This document shows, piece after piece, positions 25,403 through 33,959 of a stretch of DNA of 64,000 nucleotides. Location of the stretch: positions 62,001 through 126,000 of the forward strand of contig CBFHWY010000001.1 of NCBI GenBank assembly GCA_965659675.1, read 5' to 3'. The translations under genes and the position numbers were made by a program. The notes under the pieces are model-generated. The model worked only from the letters and a program-made list of their open reading frames with translations. It did not search any database and was not told the DNA's origin. Origin of the DNA: CBFHWY01 sp965659675. Lineage in GTDB: Bacteria > Bacteroidota > Bacteroidia > Flavobacteriales_G > Salibacteraceae. The number at the start of each line of letters is the position of its first letter. Position 1 is the first letter of the stretch.

Positions 25403-27646
25403 CTATTTCTTAAGCACTTTTTGAGCTTCACCTTCAGCATTTATAATGAAGTAAGTTCCGCTCTCCAACTGACTAAGATTAATTTGATTTGTGTTTTCAA
25501 GTTCTTTGATTACACGTCCTTGGATGTCCAAGACCTTAAAATCTGAGATCAAATTGCTTCTCAAGGTTCCATTCGTTGGATTTGGGAAGATGATCCAAGA
25601 ACTTGATTCATTTGATTCTACGCTAGAAACCAATCCAGAGAGTTCGAATGCAGAAACAGTTCCACTCACTTCATTAGCTGTGATGATGTAGAACTTGCCG
25701 TCAGGACTGTTGCTGCTTGAAACGAATTTGATGTCTTCCACACCTAAGTCACCAGCATTGGCATCGTCAGCTGCTACAGCCCAATTTCTATTGTTTACGA
25801 AATCGAGTAGAACAGGAGCCGTTGGATCAGTGATGTCGTATACCATAATTCCTCCGTGCCGCTCTAAACCTATAAAAGCATAGAACGAACCATTAACTTC
25901 AGCAATTTCAACTGCCTCAGGTTCTGGACCTTTATCATCAGATCGGTTATCGAATGAATCGTTATCGTCGTTTGTTGAGTTGAAGTGATCTGGATCGTCT
26001 TTGGCTATTCGTTGCTCAAAATCATCACCTGAATCGAATACAAGGTTTCCATTGATATTCCAAATCGAAAAAGAACGTGCTCCATACGTGTAAATTTCGT
26101 CGTAATCACCGTCTCCATCCGTATCACCCATAGAAGTAGTTACTTTGATACGTCCGCCATTTTCATCTAATTGCAATGTGGCCGCATTCGGGAAAGCAGT
26201 AGGATCCAAGGTTAAATCCTTTAGTCGCTCTTCTTCTGAGTAAGCATCATAATCCCTTGAATCTCCTTCGTTTGCCGTAACAATATAGGCAGTACCATTC
26301 ACAGTATAGGACTTAGCAGCATCTGGAAGATAAAGCCCACGGAAAGGGTAATTCGAAATGTTAATGGTATCATCGCGGTTAGAAGCATCTATTCCGTTAC
26401 CGGCAAGAGAGTGGTCTTTAAACCCCATAGGCATCAAAGATGTAATGCTACCATTGGCTATGTCAAGCTTTGCAATGGCATTATTCTCCTGACAAATAAC
26501 ATAAGCCTCTTGAGAATTTGCATTTACAGCGACATATTCAGGTTCTATGTTATTAGCATCACTCCATGTTCCCCAAACTTTAAGTTCGTCAATCTGCCAT
26601 AATGTTGCTGCGGAAGGGGTTGAACGATATAAAAAGGCAAGTCGAACATGTTGTTCACCAATATATGCTGAAAGATCTATAGGACCCGACATGGTATCGG
26701 CATAACCACCAGTTGACCAATCAACCTGGGAAGTCAGTGTGTCGAAATTAGCTGTAGTAGGGTCCCAGATCTCTTGAGATGTTACGAGTAGATCTAAAGA
26801 TCCGCCCGAGAAGTTTTTTGCGTTTTGAAATTCGAAGTAAGCTGCCTCAAAATCTCTCAAATCAAAAGCTTTTGAATAGAGCCAGTCGATGCTGTTGGTA
26901 TCAGCTCTGAAACCATTTACCTCAATAAATTGATCTCCTCTAAAGTCATCATATCTCCAGTCTTCATCACTTAAGACAGACTGAGTAGACCAAGTTCCGA
27001 ATTGTAAGCTTGTATCTTGAAGGTCGTTATATTCCAATTCAGCTTGTTCAGGCCCAAAGATTCGAACTCCAGTTGGAATTGTGACCCCGTCAAAACTTAG
27101 GTCAGTTACATCAGCTTGTGTTAAGCTAGATACGCCTCCGCTAATGTCGATCATACTGATGGAGCCTTTAGCATCAATGAGGTATTCATCATCTGGTTCT
27201 GCCTCACAAGCAACGATAATATAGTTCCCATCAGGGGTGAACGTAATCATGTCGGGAAGTACTCCTACTTCAACATCTGAGATATAAGATCCAAGGGTAT
27301 CGAAAAACACGACATAACCGGGATCAGCAGTACCTCTTGCTTCTACAGCAACAGCTACAATTCCATTTAAAACTGCGACAGAGTTTACGCCTGCTCCATA
27401 TGGATTTAAGTCAATGGAACCGATAGAAGTGATGTTGGTAGGATCAGAAAAATCGAGGATACCAACAGAATTGTTATCAGCATTGCTATGAAAAATTCGA
27501 TGTGATACAGCGTCATAAGCAATAATTTCGGCTGCTCCCTCGTCAAAAATGCCAGTGGAATATGTGCTCACATGAGTAATTCCAAATTGGGAAAATGCTG
27601 TTACACAGAATGATATAGCGAAAATGGTTAAGTAAAGTTTTTTCAT
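25403..27646 (-). CDS. Choice-of-anchor I protein with inserted choice-of-anchor J domain, T9SS type A
   Basis: This 747-residue protein has the signal peptide MKKLYLTIFAISFCVTAFSQ. A choice-of-anchor I seven-blade propeller begins 'STYSTGIFDEGAAEIIAYD' and is interrupted at about residues 212-360 by a jelly-roll domain of the choice-of-anchor J type ('FGTWS...DEDWRYDDF...LWQIDELKVWG'), then resumes ('EPEYVAVNANSQEAYVICQ', 'YPFRGLYLPDAAKSY', 'VTANEGDSRDYDAYSEE'). A type A T9SS domain ends the chain ('WIIFPNPTNGTLRSN...VLKK'). Such proteins sometimes sit beside nucleases or phosphatases; no catalytic motif is seen. Cell-surface or secreted. Confidence 0.88.
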   Translation of the reverse strand: MKKLYLTIFAISFCVTAFSQFGITHVSTYSTGIFDEGAAEIIAYDAVSHRIFHSNADNNSVGILDFSDPTNITSIGSIDLNPYGAGVNSVAVLNGIVAVAVEARGTADPGYVVFFDTLGSYISDVEVGVLPDMITFTPDGNYIIVACEAEPDDEYLIDAKGSISMIDISGGVSSLTQADVTDLSFDGVTIPTGVRIFGPEQAELEYNDLQDTSLQFGTWSTQSVLSDEDWRYDDFRGDQFIEVNGFRADTNSIDWLYSKAFDLRDFEAAYFEFQNAKNFSGGSLDLLVTSQEIWDPTTANFDTLTSQVDWSTGGYADTMSGPIDLSAYIGEQHVRLAFLYRSTPSAATLWQIDELKVWGTWSDANNIEPEYVAVNANSQEAYVICQENNAIAKLDIANGSITSLMPMGFKDHSLAGNGIDASNRDDTINISNYPFRGLYLPDAAKSYTVNGTAYIVTANEGDSRDYDAYSEEERLKDLTLDPTAFPNAATLQLDENGGRIKVTTSMGDTDGDGDYDEIYTYGARSFSIWNINGNLVFDSGDDFEQRIAKDDPDHFNSTNDDNDSFDNRSDDKGPEPEAVEIAEVNGSFYAFIGLERHGGIMVYDITDPTAPVLLDFVNNRNWAVAADDANAGDLGVEDIKFVSSSNSPDGKFYIITANEVSGTVSAFELSGLVSSVESNESSSWIIFPNPTNGTLRSNLISDFKVLDIQGRVIKELENTNQINLSQLESGTYFIINAEGEAQKVLKK

Positions 27647-27868
27647 TTTAATATGATATTGTTTATGTCCGCGAAAATCATATTCGTTTATTTCCTCAAG
27701 AATACCTCAGGGTTATCTTTACTTAAAGGGTTTGCAAAGGATGTTTAAGAGAATTGCTAAGTGAGTAATAAGCAGCTACAGCTATGAAGGCACTATTGAT
27801 TTAAGAATGTTTTCGAATTTTAACTCAAGCGAAAATTCCATCCACCGCGCTACTCGGGTGAATTAGAT

Positions 27869-28072
27869 TTACTTCACAGAGATGATAAGTAAAACTGCAA
27901 TTAACATCATGATCAAAAGCTCAATGATATCCTCTTCAGATCCGTTGTTTACCAGGATGCCCCAGATAAAGCTAAAGACCGAAAAAACCCGCCATAACGT
28001 GTAAGGGATAACAAGTGCGCTCAGCAAGCTGGTCACAATAGCGGTGATGAGATATGAGGCTTTAGAGCTCAT
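27869..28072 (-). CDS. Small two-helix membrane protein, unknown
   Basis: This 67-residue protein has an ATG start and two strongly hydrophobic segments (about residues 7-38 and 48-66) separated by a short acidic loop (NNGSEEDI). I do not recognise the family. The start overlaps the stop of the next ORF upstream by 4 bases (ATGA), which supports expression as a coupled pair. No conserved residues can be judged from one sequence. Confidence 0.5.
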   Translation of the reverse strand: MSSKASYLITAIVTSLLSALVIPYTLWRVFSVFSFIWGILVNNGSEEDIIELLIMMLIAVLLIISVK

Positions 28073-28287
28073 TTGTGCAGATCAATTGATTTTCTGAGAA
28101 AATATTTGCTTGGATCCAGCTTCAATTCGTGCTCAGATCTTGGCTTTATGTTCAAGCTTAAGTCAGCCTTGATGCCTGGAACAATAAATCGTCCTCTCCA
28201 GGATTCTTTTTCTTCGACATAAACCAGAGCTTTGATAATGACCTTATCAACCCAGTATTTTATATCGGGGTCATTGATCTTTGCCAA
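28069..28287 (-). CDS. Small hypothetical protein coupled to membrane protein
   Basis: This 72-codon frame starts with TTG (no ATG is available, and a TAA lies 8 codons upstream), so it is a weak gene call. The product is soluble, charged and predicted to contain beta strands ('KYWVDKVIIKALVYVEEKE', 'WRGRFIVPGIKADLSL'). Its support is the ATGA overlap with the small membrane protein and the absence of other genes on either strand here. I do not recognise it. Confidence 0.4.
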   Translation of the reverse strand: MAKINDPDIKYWVDKVIIKALVYVEEKESWRGRFIVPGIKADLSLNIKPRSEHELKLDPSKYFLRKSIDLHK

Positions 28288-28549
28288 GTCCTCACTATAC
28301 TCGGACTTTTAGAACCTAATAATTGAGTTCTTCAGGCCTTCTGCCTTCCAATTACCCAGAATTTTTTCTTTGGCTGAGTTCGACTTTAAGTAGATAAAAC
28401 TAGGCGAATGAAATATGGCTTTGCCAGACAATAGTCACATTGCGAGCCAGAATAGATCGAATCTACTTTGTAAAATACCAAAAAACAGGAGTAGGCTCCC
28501 TTTCAGTCGACCTTTTAGAACTATTTGGCCATTTGCCTCGTTAATCATA

Positions 28550-28557
28550 GATATTTG
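28550..28557 (+). promoter_or_regulatory. Weak -7 box (GATATTTG), 4 nt before ATG
   Basis: One mismatch to TAnnTTTG, identical to the box before the gene at 3247 and placed 4 bases before the ATG at 28562. It supports that start over the longer frame from 28415. Confidence 0.35.
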
Positions 28558-28561
28558 CAGC

Positions 28562-29641
28562 ATGAGAAATATTCTGATCGCCTCATTTTGTTTACTCGCA
28601 CTTGCCTCCTGTAGAAAAAATCCGAGTTGTAGTGATGGATTGCTCAACGGCAGTGAGATCCGTATCGATTGTGGAGGAAGCTGCGAGCCATGTCCATCCT
28701 GCTTTGATGGTGTTCAGAATCAAGACGAAACTTCAGTTGATTGCGGAGGTACCTGTGAGGCTTGTCCTCCAGTTTGGGAAGCGATGAACCTTGGCGTGAA
28801 TGTGCGCCTGAATGATGTGGCATTTTTTGATGAGCAAACAGGTATTGTGGTGGGGGATAATGGTACTCTACTCAGAACCTCCAATGGAGGGGATACATGG
28901 GAAAGCCTCACTCAAACGCAGGAAAACCTCTATGCGATCCATATTAGGGGCGACAAGGCTTTCGTATCGGGGCGCTCTGTGCTTTTGGTCGGAAATTCCC
29001 GAGGGGCAAGTTGGAGCTTAAAAAACGCACCGGTCAACCACTGGCGCGACATCTGGTTCATCGATGATCAAAACGGTGTGATGGTTGGAGATTCTCTTTG
29101 GGTGATACGCACCACCGACGGAGGAGACTCCTGGGAGAGTGAATTAAGAGACTTCTTTGATCCTACCCCGCTTGGAGCGGTATCATTCTTAAGTGATCAG
29201 GGAGGTAGTGCAGGAGGCGATAGCAGGCTCTTTATCACCTCTAATGGAGGTAGAAGCTGGTCGATGTCGAGCACCAATGCCGACAGTATTGGCGGGATAG
29301 GAAATATCACAGACCTGGTTATGCTAAACTCCAATCGAACCATAGCCGTTGCAGCCGAAGGGATGTTCATTTCAAACAATAATCTGGAATGGCTGAATAA
29401 GGGGTACTCAATTAGAAATGGGTCGCTCGATTACCTGCAGGATGAATGGCTTTATGCGGGTACCGACCCATCGGGGAGCGTTGCAGCTGTGATGAGTTCG
29501 GAAGATGGCGGTGTAAGCTGGATCGATGAGAACTTCCCCTCAGGGGCACCAGCGCAGTACGGGGCTGATATTGTAACTAATGAAGTGGCCTATATGGTAG
29601 GGGCTTCTGGATCTGCATTTAAGAGAACTCCTGCAGAGTAG
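28562..29641 (+). CDS. YCF48/BNR-like repeat lipoprotein with Cys-rich N terminus
   Basis: This 359-residue protein has the leader MRNILIASFCLLALASC with a lipobox (ALASC). Two tandem Cys-rich units follow, pattern C-x-DG-x2-N-x2-E-x3-DCGG-x-CE-x-CP, probably disulfide-bonded. The rest is a beta-propeller of YCF48/sialidase-like blades: 'GIVVGDNGTLLRTSNGGDTWESL', 'VGDSLWVIRTTDGGDSWE', 'GGDSRLFITSNGGRSW' and 'MSSEDGGVSWIDE'. It is probably an outer-membrane lipoprotein that binds a partner. The longer in-frame start at 28415 is rejected because it buries the lipoprotein signal. Confidence 0.85.
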   Translation: MRNILIASFCLLALASCRKNPSCSDGLLNGSEIRIDCGGSCEPCPSCFDGVQNQDETSVDCGGTCEACPPVWEAMNLGVNVRLNDVAFFDEQTGIVVGDNGTLLRTSNGGDTWESLTQTQENLYAIHIRGDKAFVSGRSVLLVGNSRGASWSLKNAPVNHWRDIWFIDDQNGVMVGDSLWVIRTTDGGDSWESELRDFFDPTPLGAVSFLSDQGGSAGGDSRLFITSNGGRSWSMSSTNADSIGGIGNITDLVMLNSNRTIAVAAEGMFISNNNLEWLNKGYSIRNGSLDYLQDEWLYAGTDPSGSVAAVMSSEDGGVSWIDENFPSGAPAQYGADIVTNEVAYMVGASGSAFKRTPAE

Positions 29642-29675
29642 GAATGACCCATTTCTTTAGATTTATTGAAAGACC

Positions 29676-29683
29676 TAACTTTG
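29676..29683 (+). promoter_or_regulatory. -7 box TAACTTTG of gpsA
   Basis: Exact TAnnTTTG match, 15 bases before the gpsA ATG and 34 bases after the previous stop. Confidence 0.5.
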
Positions 29684-29698
29684 TCGGCCTTGTAAATT

Positions 29699-30697
29699 AT
29701 GGCTGATCAACCAATTATTGGAATCGTAGGGGGTGGAAGCTGGGCTACAGCTATTGCCAAGATACTCACACAGAACGTGGATCACGTCTATTGGTGGATG
29801 AGAAATTCCGATTCGGCGACCTATTTCAGAAAGTATCAACGAAACCCCAAATACCTTCCTTCTATAAAGTTTGATAAGGAGAAAGCAACGGTGATGACCA
29901 ACCTTGAAAAGGTCATTGAAAAGTGTGATGTCTTGTTCATGGTTCAGCCTTCGGCCTTTTTGTATGACATTTTTGAAGGGCTCAAGATCGAAGGGATGGA
30001 GAAGAAAATGATCGTGTCAGCGATCAAAGGGATCATCCCCGAATACAATGCCATTCCCGCACGATATTTTCACAAAAGCTTTGATGTTCCATACAGCAAC
30101 ATTGCGGTCATTGGAGGACCATGTCATGCAGAAGAAGTGGCGATGGAAAAGCTCTCATATCTGACCATTGGTTGCCAGGATGAAGGTAAGGCTGCAATGA
30201 TCAGCGAGTGGATGGAATGCAGATTCATCAAAACCACAGTTTCAGAGGATATTTTCGGAATTGAACTAGGAGCCATACTCAAGAACGTGTATGCCATAGC
30301 TGCTGGGATCTATCACGGACTGGGTTATGGGGACAACTTTCAGGCTTTACTGATATCAAATGCAGTGCAGGAGATGGAACGTTTTGTTGGTAAGGTGAGC
30401 AGCGTTCCTCGAGATACCAAGATGAGTGCTTATCTAGGCGACCTTCTTGTTACTGCATATTCTCCTTTCAGCAGAAACCGAACCTTTGGGTCGATGGTGG
30501 GTAAAGGCTTTTCCGTAAGGTCTGCTCAGTTTGAGATGAATATGGTGGCCGAGGGATATTATGCTGCGAAAAGCGTCATGGAGATCAACAAGAAATTTAA
30601 CGTGGAGATTCCCATTGTTGAAGCCGTATACAGAGTGCTGTATGATAAGATCTCTCCTGTGATCGAAATGAACTTACTTACTGAAGAGCTCCGATAA
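29699..30697 (+). CDS. gpsA: NAD(P)H-dependent glycerol-3-phosphate dehydrogenase
   Basis: This 332-residue cytoplasmic enzyme reduces dihydroxyacetone phosphate to sn-glycerol 3-phosphate for phospholipid synthesis. The Rossmann motif 'IGIVGGGSWATAIAKIL' (residues 6-22), 'VSAIKGI', 'VIGGPCHAEEVA' and the catalytic-site segment 'FGIELGAILKNVYAIAAGI' with its Lys, followed by 'GYGDNFQALLISNAVQEM', are all present. The usual GPSFA is GPCHA here, as in other Bacteroidota. It has its own promoter and ends convergently 2 bases before an isochorismatase-like gene. Confidence 0.95.
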   Translation: MADQPIIGIVGGGSWATAIAKILTQNVDHVYWWMRNSDSATYFRKYQRNPKYLPSIKFDKEKATVMTNLEKVIEKCDVLFMVQPSAFLYDIFEGLKIEGMEKKMIVSAIKGIIPEYNAIPARYFHKSFDVPYSNIAVIGGPCHAEEVAMEKLSYLTIGCQDEGKAAMISEWMECRFIKTTVSEDIFGIELGAILKNVYAIAAGIYHGLGYGDNFQALLISNAVQEMERFVGKVSSVPRDTKMSAYLGDLLVTAYSPFSRNRTFGSMVGKGFSVRSAQFEMNMVAEGYYAAKSVMEINKKFNVEIPIVEAVYRVLYDKISPVIEMNLLTEELR

Positions 30698-30699
30698 GC

Positions 30700-31242
30700 C
30701 TACTTCACCAACTTTGAAATAGCCTTGAATTGCTCGGTACCAGATACCCTGGCCAGCTCAAATAGGATCGACTCTGTTGTAGCTACCCGCACACCCTCTT
30801 GCTTCATTCGCTCGATAGCCTGAATTTTATCCTGCTCATAACGACTTGAAGTGGCATCCACAACAACGATGGCCTGATGGCCTGATTCCTGAAGGTCAAT
30901 GGCTGTTTGCATTACACAAACGTGCGTTTCAATACCGCATAGAACCACATTACGCGTATAGTGCTCTTCGATCTTGATCATAAACTCGCCTTCTCCACAA
31001 CAGGAGAAACTCATTTTCTCGATGCTTTCAAACTCATCCCAGAGCTCAGATATTTCCTCGATGGTATGACCAAGCCCTTTCACATACTGTTCTGTAACAA
31101 TACTTCTCAAACCTAATTCCTGTGCCCCTCTGATCAGCGTGCGACACTTCTTCATCATTTTGGCATGCTCGTGAATGTGTGGGTATAATTTCTCTTGAAT
31201 ATCCACAACAACCAAACAGGTATCATCTTTAAGGAATCTCAT
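30700..31242 (-). CDS. Isochorismatase-family cysteine hydrolase (YcaC-like)
   Basis: This 180-residue alpha/beta hydrolase has the Asp-Lys-Cys triad: Asp in 'CLVVVDIQEKL', Lys in 'VTEQYVKGLGHT' and Cys in 'VVLCGIETHVCVMQTA', with the cis-peptide region just before the Cys. This matches the YcaC/nicotinamidase-related group. The true substrate is unknown; it need not be isochorismate. ATG 31242 is preferred over the longer frame to 31287 because the conserved strand starts 7 residues after it and a good promoter lies directly upstream. Confidence 0.85.
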   Translation of the reverse strand: MRFLKDDTCLVVVDIQEKLYPHIHEHAKMMKKCRTLIRGAQELGLRSIVTEQYVKGLGHTIEEISELWDEFESIEKMSFSCCGEGEFMIKIEEHYTRNVVLCGIETHVCVMQTAIDLQESGHQAIVVVDATSSRYEQDKIQAIERMKQEGVRVATTESILFELARVSGTEQFKAISKLVK

Positions 31243-31256
31243 ATGTAGGCTTTTCC

Positions 31257-31287
31257 CAAAGTTAGGGCTTCGCTTTAAATAGACCAA
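31257..31287 (-). promoter_or_regulatory. Promoter of the isochorismatase-like gene (TTG-N20-TAACTTTG)
   Basis: On the minus strand TTG (31287-31285) is followed after 20 bases by TAACTTTG (31264-31257), 14 bases before the ATG. Both elements and the spacing fit the Bacteroidota primary-sigma consensus; it is the best promoter match in the window. Confidence 0.6.
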
Positions 31288-31308
31288 TAAAGAACTTGAA
31301 AATGAGCC

Positions 31309-31941
31309 TTAGTAGCCTAACATTTGCTCAGATTCGACTACACCAGACTCATTTGACATTAGGTGGTCTAGCATGGCACTTGCAACCTGACGTGCATGAA
31401 CCGGCCTGTAGCGTTTGAATTTCCCAAGCATGACAGGGGTGAGGAGCTTCATAAAGGCCTCTCCGATCTTTTCACCGAGGCGAAACTCCTGCCGATCTCC
31501 AAGCAATAGTGAAGGCCTGTAAAGGAAGGTCTGATCAAACTCAAGCTTCCAAAGGTCTTCCTCTGTTTCTGCCTTTACGCGATTGTAAAAGAAAAAACTG
31601 CTTTTGCTGTTTCCCGTGGCAGAGACAAAATGAAAGCTTTTGCATCCTTGTGATTTAGCCCATTTGGCAAAGTTGATCACAAAGTCGTGGTCGACCTGAT
31701 AAAAAGCATCCTTGGATCCGGCTTTTTTTATGGTAGTGCCCAAACAACAGAATGCCGCGTCCAAGCCTGAAAGTTCAAGGTCCAGATCTGAAAAATCAAC
31801 CTGATGTGATCTTATTTTATTGTGCTCGGGAGCAGTCTTTCTTCCCAAAGTATGTATGAGTTTCACCTCTGAATGCGCTGCACTCAAGCTGAGCAGTTCA
31901 CTACCCACAAGTCCGCTCCAACCGGCAATCGCGATCTTCAT
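31309..31941 (-). CDS. Atypical SDR / NAD(P)-binding Rossmann protein (TIP30/HIM1-like)
   Basis: This 210-residue protein starts with the nucleotide-binding motif 'IAGWSGLVGSELL' and has 'AAFCCLGTTIKKAGSKDAFYQVDHDFVI' and 'FHFVSATGNSKSSFFFYNRVKAETE', where the Tyr-x3-Lys pair (YNRVK) is the SDR active-site motif. 'YRPSLLLGDR' follows. It matches the atypical short-chain dehydrogenases related to yeast HIM1 and human HTATIP2. The substrate is unknown. Its ATG overlaps the stop of ispG by 4 bases (ATGA), so it is the downstream gene of that operon. Confidence 0.85.
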   Translation of the reverse strand: MKIAIAGWSGLVGSELLSLSAAHSEVKLIHTLGRKTAPEHNKIRSHQVDFSDLDLELSGLDAAFCCLGTTIKKAGSKDAFYQVDHDFVINFAKWAKSQGCKSFHFVSATGNSKSSFFFYNRVKAETEEDLWKLEFDQTFLYRPSLLLGDRQEFRLGEKIGEAFMKLLTPVMLGKFKRYRPVHARQVASAMLDHLMSNESGVVESEQMLGY

Positions 31942-33893
31942 GAGTCTACAGTTTCAGGGTCTACCCAATCTCCGTGTTCTTTGATCAGATCGATGAGGGC
32001 ATCAACGGCTTCTTCGGTGGGAATGGCTCTTTTGACCACCTCTTTTTCTTTATAAAGGGAGATCTTTCCGACGCCAGTTCCAACATAGCCATAATCTGCA
32101 TCTGCCATTTCTCCTGGGCCATTTACAATGCAGCCCATGATGCCGATCTTAACGCCTTTAAGATGACTTGTGCGTTCTCTGATGCGTGCAGTGGTTTCTT
32201 GCAGGTCGAATAATGTTCTTCCACAAGAAGGACATGAGATATATTCTGTTTTGGAAATTCTTGTTCTTGTAGCCTGAAGTATGCCAAAGGCCAAATTATT
32301 GATCATCTGATCGGATCCGGAATTTTCGGCGGCGATGAAGATACCATCACCCAATCCATCGATGAGAAGTGCCCCAAGATCCGTACTTGCATAAAGCTGA
32401 AGCTTCTCCTCATCCATATCCTGATAAGCTCTGCCAATGATCACAGGAATATCACAATCCTGATTCAGCAATTCAACAAAGATCCTTCTTTGCTCAGCCA
32501 CTCCGTGCTTGTTGTATGTATCTATGAGCAAAACAGCAGTAGTGTCAGCTTTCAGCTTTTGAATTAACTCCAGGTCAATATCTGATAAACAGGCATAAAC
32601 AAAGTTGAGCTCCTTGTGCTTTTCGTTCTCCTCCAGGTACTGCTCTTTATTCAAGAATGGATAATGCCTTTCTTTATTCCGATTCCAGGCCTTATAGTTT
32701 TGTATGATACCCAGTGTTCCTGGGATCTCAAAATCGATGCTCTTGTCTCCTACAAAGACATAATCACAGGCCTGATCTCCCAAATTCCATTTATCGAGAG
32801 GCACAGAATAGCGATAACCGAGAGGAAAAAAACTTGCGGGACCTAGCTTCTCTTTCAAAGAATAATCTGCTATGACAACAGGCGCATTATGATCCCCAAT
32901 ATTCAATACGGATCGGGTTTTTCTTCTGTTGTACTCAAAAGGATCGATCGGATAATTTTCAATTTCCTGGATGGGGTCGTGGGGTCTGCGATCCTCTATC
33001 TTTTCGGCAAGTGCATAAGCAACCGGGCACTCGAATTCAGGCTCTTCAGTAAGAGAAACCCGAATGGTGTCTCCCAAACCATCTTCGAGTAAGGTGCCAA
33101 TACCCACAGCCGACTTAATTCTACCATCTTCACCCTCCCCAGCTTCAGTTACGCCGAGGTGAAGCGGATAGTTCATTCCTTCCTCCTGCATTTGTTTTAC
33201 AAGAAGTCGATAAGCCTGCACCATAACCTGAGTATTGCTGGCTTTCATGGAAAGAACAATATTGTGGAAGCCTTCATCTTCGCAGATGCGAAGGAACTCC
33301 ATGGCAGATTCAACCATTCCTTTTGGAGTATCACCATATCTGCTTAAGATCCTATCAGACAATGAACCATGATTGGTCCCAATTCGCATGGCAGTGCCGT
33401 GTTCCTTACACAACTTGACTAATGGAGTAAACCTGTTGCGAATTCTTTCCAACTCCTTTTGATAACTCTCATCGTTGTACTCGATGGTCTTAAAGCGCTT
33501 GGAGTCGGCATAATTACCGGGATTAACACGCACCTTTTCAACGATCTTGGCTGCAATTTCTGCCGCATTTGGGGTGAAGTGGATGTCAGCACAAATGGGG
33601 GTATCATAACCTCTTGAGCGCAATTCATTTTTGATGTTTGCGAGATTTTCTGCCTCTCTTTTACTAGGAGCAGTGATACGTACCAATTCACAACCCGCTT
33701 CAATCATTCGAATGGATTGTTCAACTGTGGCCTGGGTATCCATGGTGTCGGTTGTGGTCATGGATTGAATTCGAATGGGATTGTCAGCCCCCATTTTTAG
33801 TCCGCCAATATTGACCTCACGTGTCTTGAAACGGCTGTATTTTGTAAGGCTGTTGCAGTAAGCCTTTAATTCAGAAACCTCGCTGGCATTCAT
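31938..33893 (-). CDS. ispG: 4-hydroxy-3-methylbut-2-enyl diphosphate synthase, long form
   Basis: This 651-residue enzyme catalyses the penultimate step of the MEP isoprenoid pathway using a [4Fe-4S] cluster. The N-terminal TIM barrel has 'GADNPIRIQSMTTTDTMD' and 'ADIHFTPNAA'; a large central insertion of about 250 residues follows, as in plant, Chlamydia and Bacteroidota forms; the C-terminal cluster domain has 'YISCPSCGRTLFDLQ' and 'GIMGCIVNGPGEMADADYGYVG'. ATG 33893 is preferred: the nominal start at 33902 is TTG and overlaps a TACTTTTG promoter box. It supplies precursors for carotenoids and quinones. Confidence 0.95.
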   Translation of the reverse strand: MNASEVSELKAYCNSLTKYSRFKTREVNIGGLKMGADNPIRIQSMTTTDTMDTQATVEQSIRMIEAGCELVRITAPSKREAENLANIKNELRSRGYDTPICADIHFTPNAAEIAAKIVEKVRVNPGNYADSKRFKTIEYNDESYQKELERIRNRFTPLVKLCKEHGTAMRIGTNHGSLSDRILSRYGDTPKGMVESAMEFLRICEDEGFHNIVLSMKASNTQVMVQAYRLLVKQMQEEGMNYPLHLGVTEAGEGEDGRIKSAVGIGTLLEDGLGDTIRVSLTEEPEFECPVAYALAEKIEDRRPHDPIQEIENYPIDPFEYNRRKTRSVLNIGDHNAPVVIADYSLKEKLGPASFFPLGYRYSVPLDKWNLGDQACDYVFVGDKSIDFEIPGTLGIIQNYKAWNRNKERHYPFLNKEQYLEENEKHKELNFVYACLSDIDLELIQKLKADTTAVLLIDTYNKHGVAEQRRIFVELLNQDCDIPVIIGRAYQDMDEEKLQLYASTDLGALLIDGLGDGIFIAAENSGSDQMINNLAFGILQATRTRISKTEYISCPSCGRTLFDLQETTARIRERTSHLKGVKIGIMGCIVNGPGEMADADYGYVGTGVGKISLYKEKEVVKRAIPTEEAVDALIDLIKEHGDWVDPETVDS

Positions 33894-33899
33894 ATCAAA

Positions 33900-33907
33900 C
33901 AAAAGTA
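33900..33907 (-). promoter_or_regulatory. -7 box TACTTTTG of ispG
   Basis: Exact TAnnTTTG match on the minus strand, 6 bases before the ATG at 33893. It supports that start and implies an mRNA with almost no leader. Confidence 0.5.
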
Positions 33908-33959
33908 AGGATAGACAATGGGAGAACCTGAAAACCAGTCAAATGTTTAGTCAATTCGA

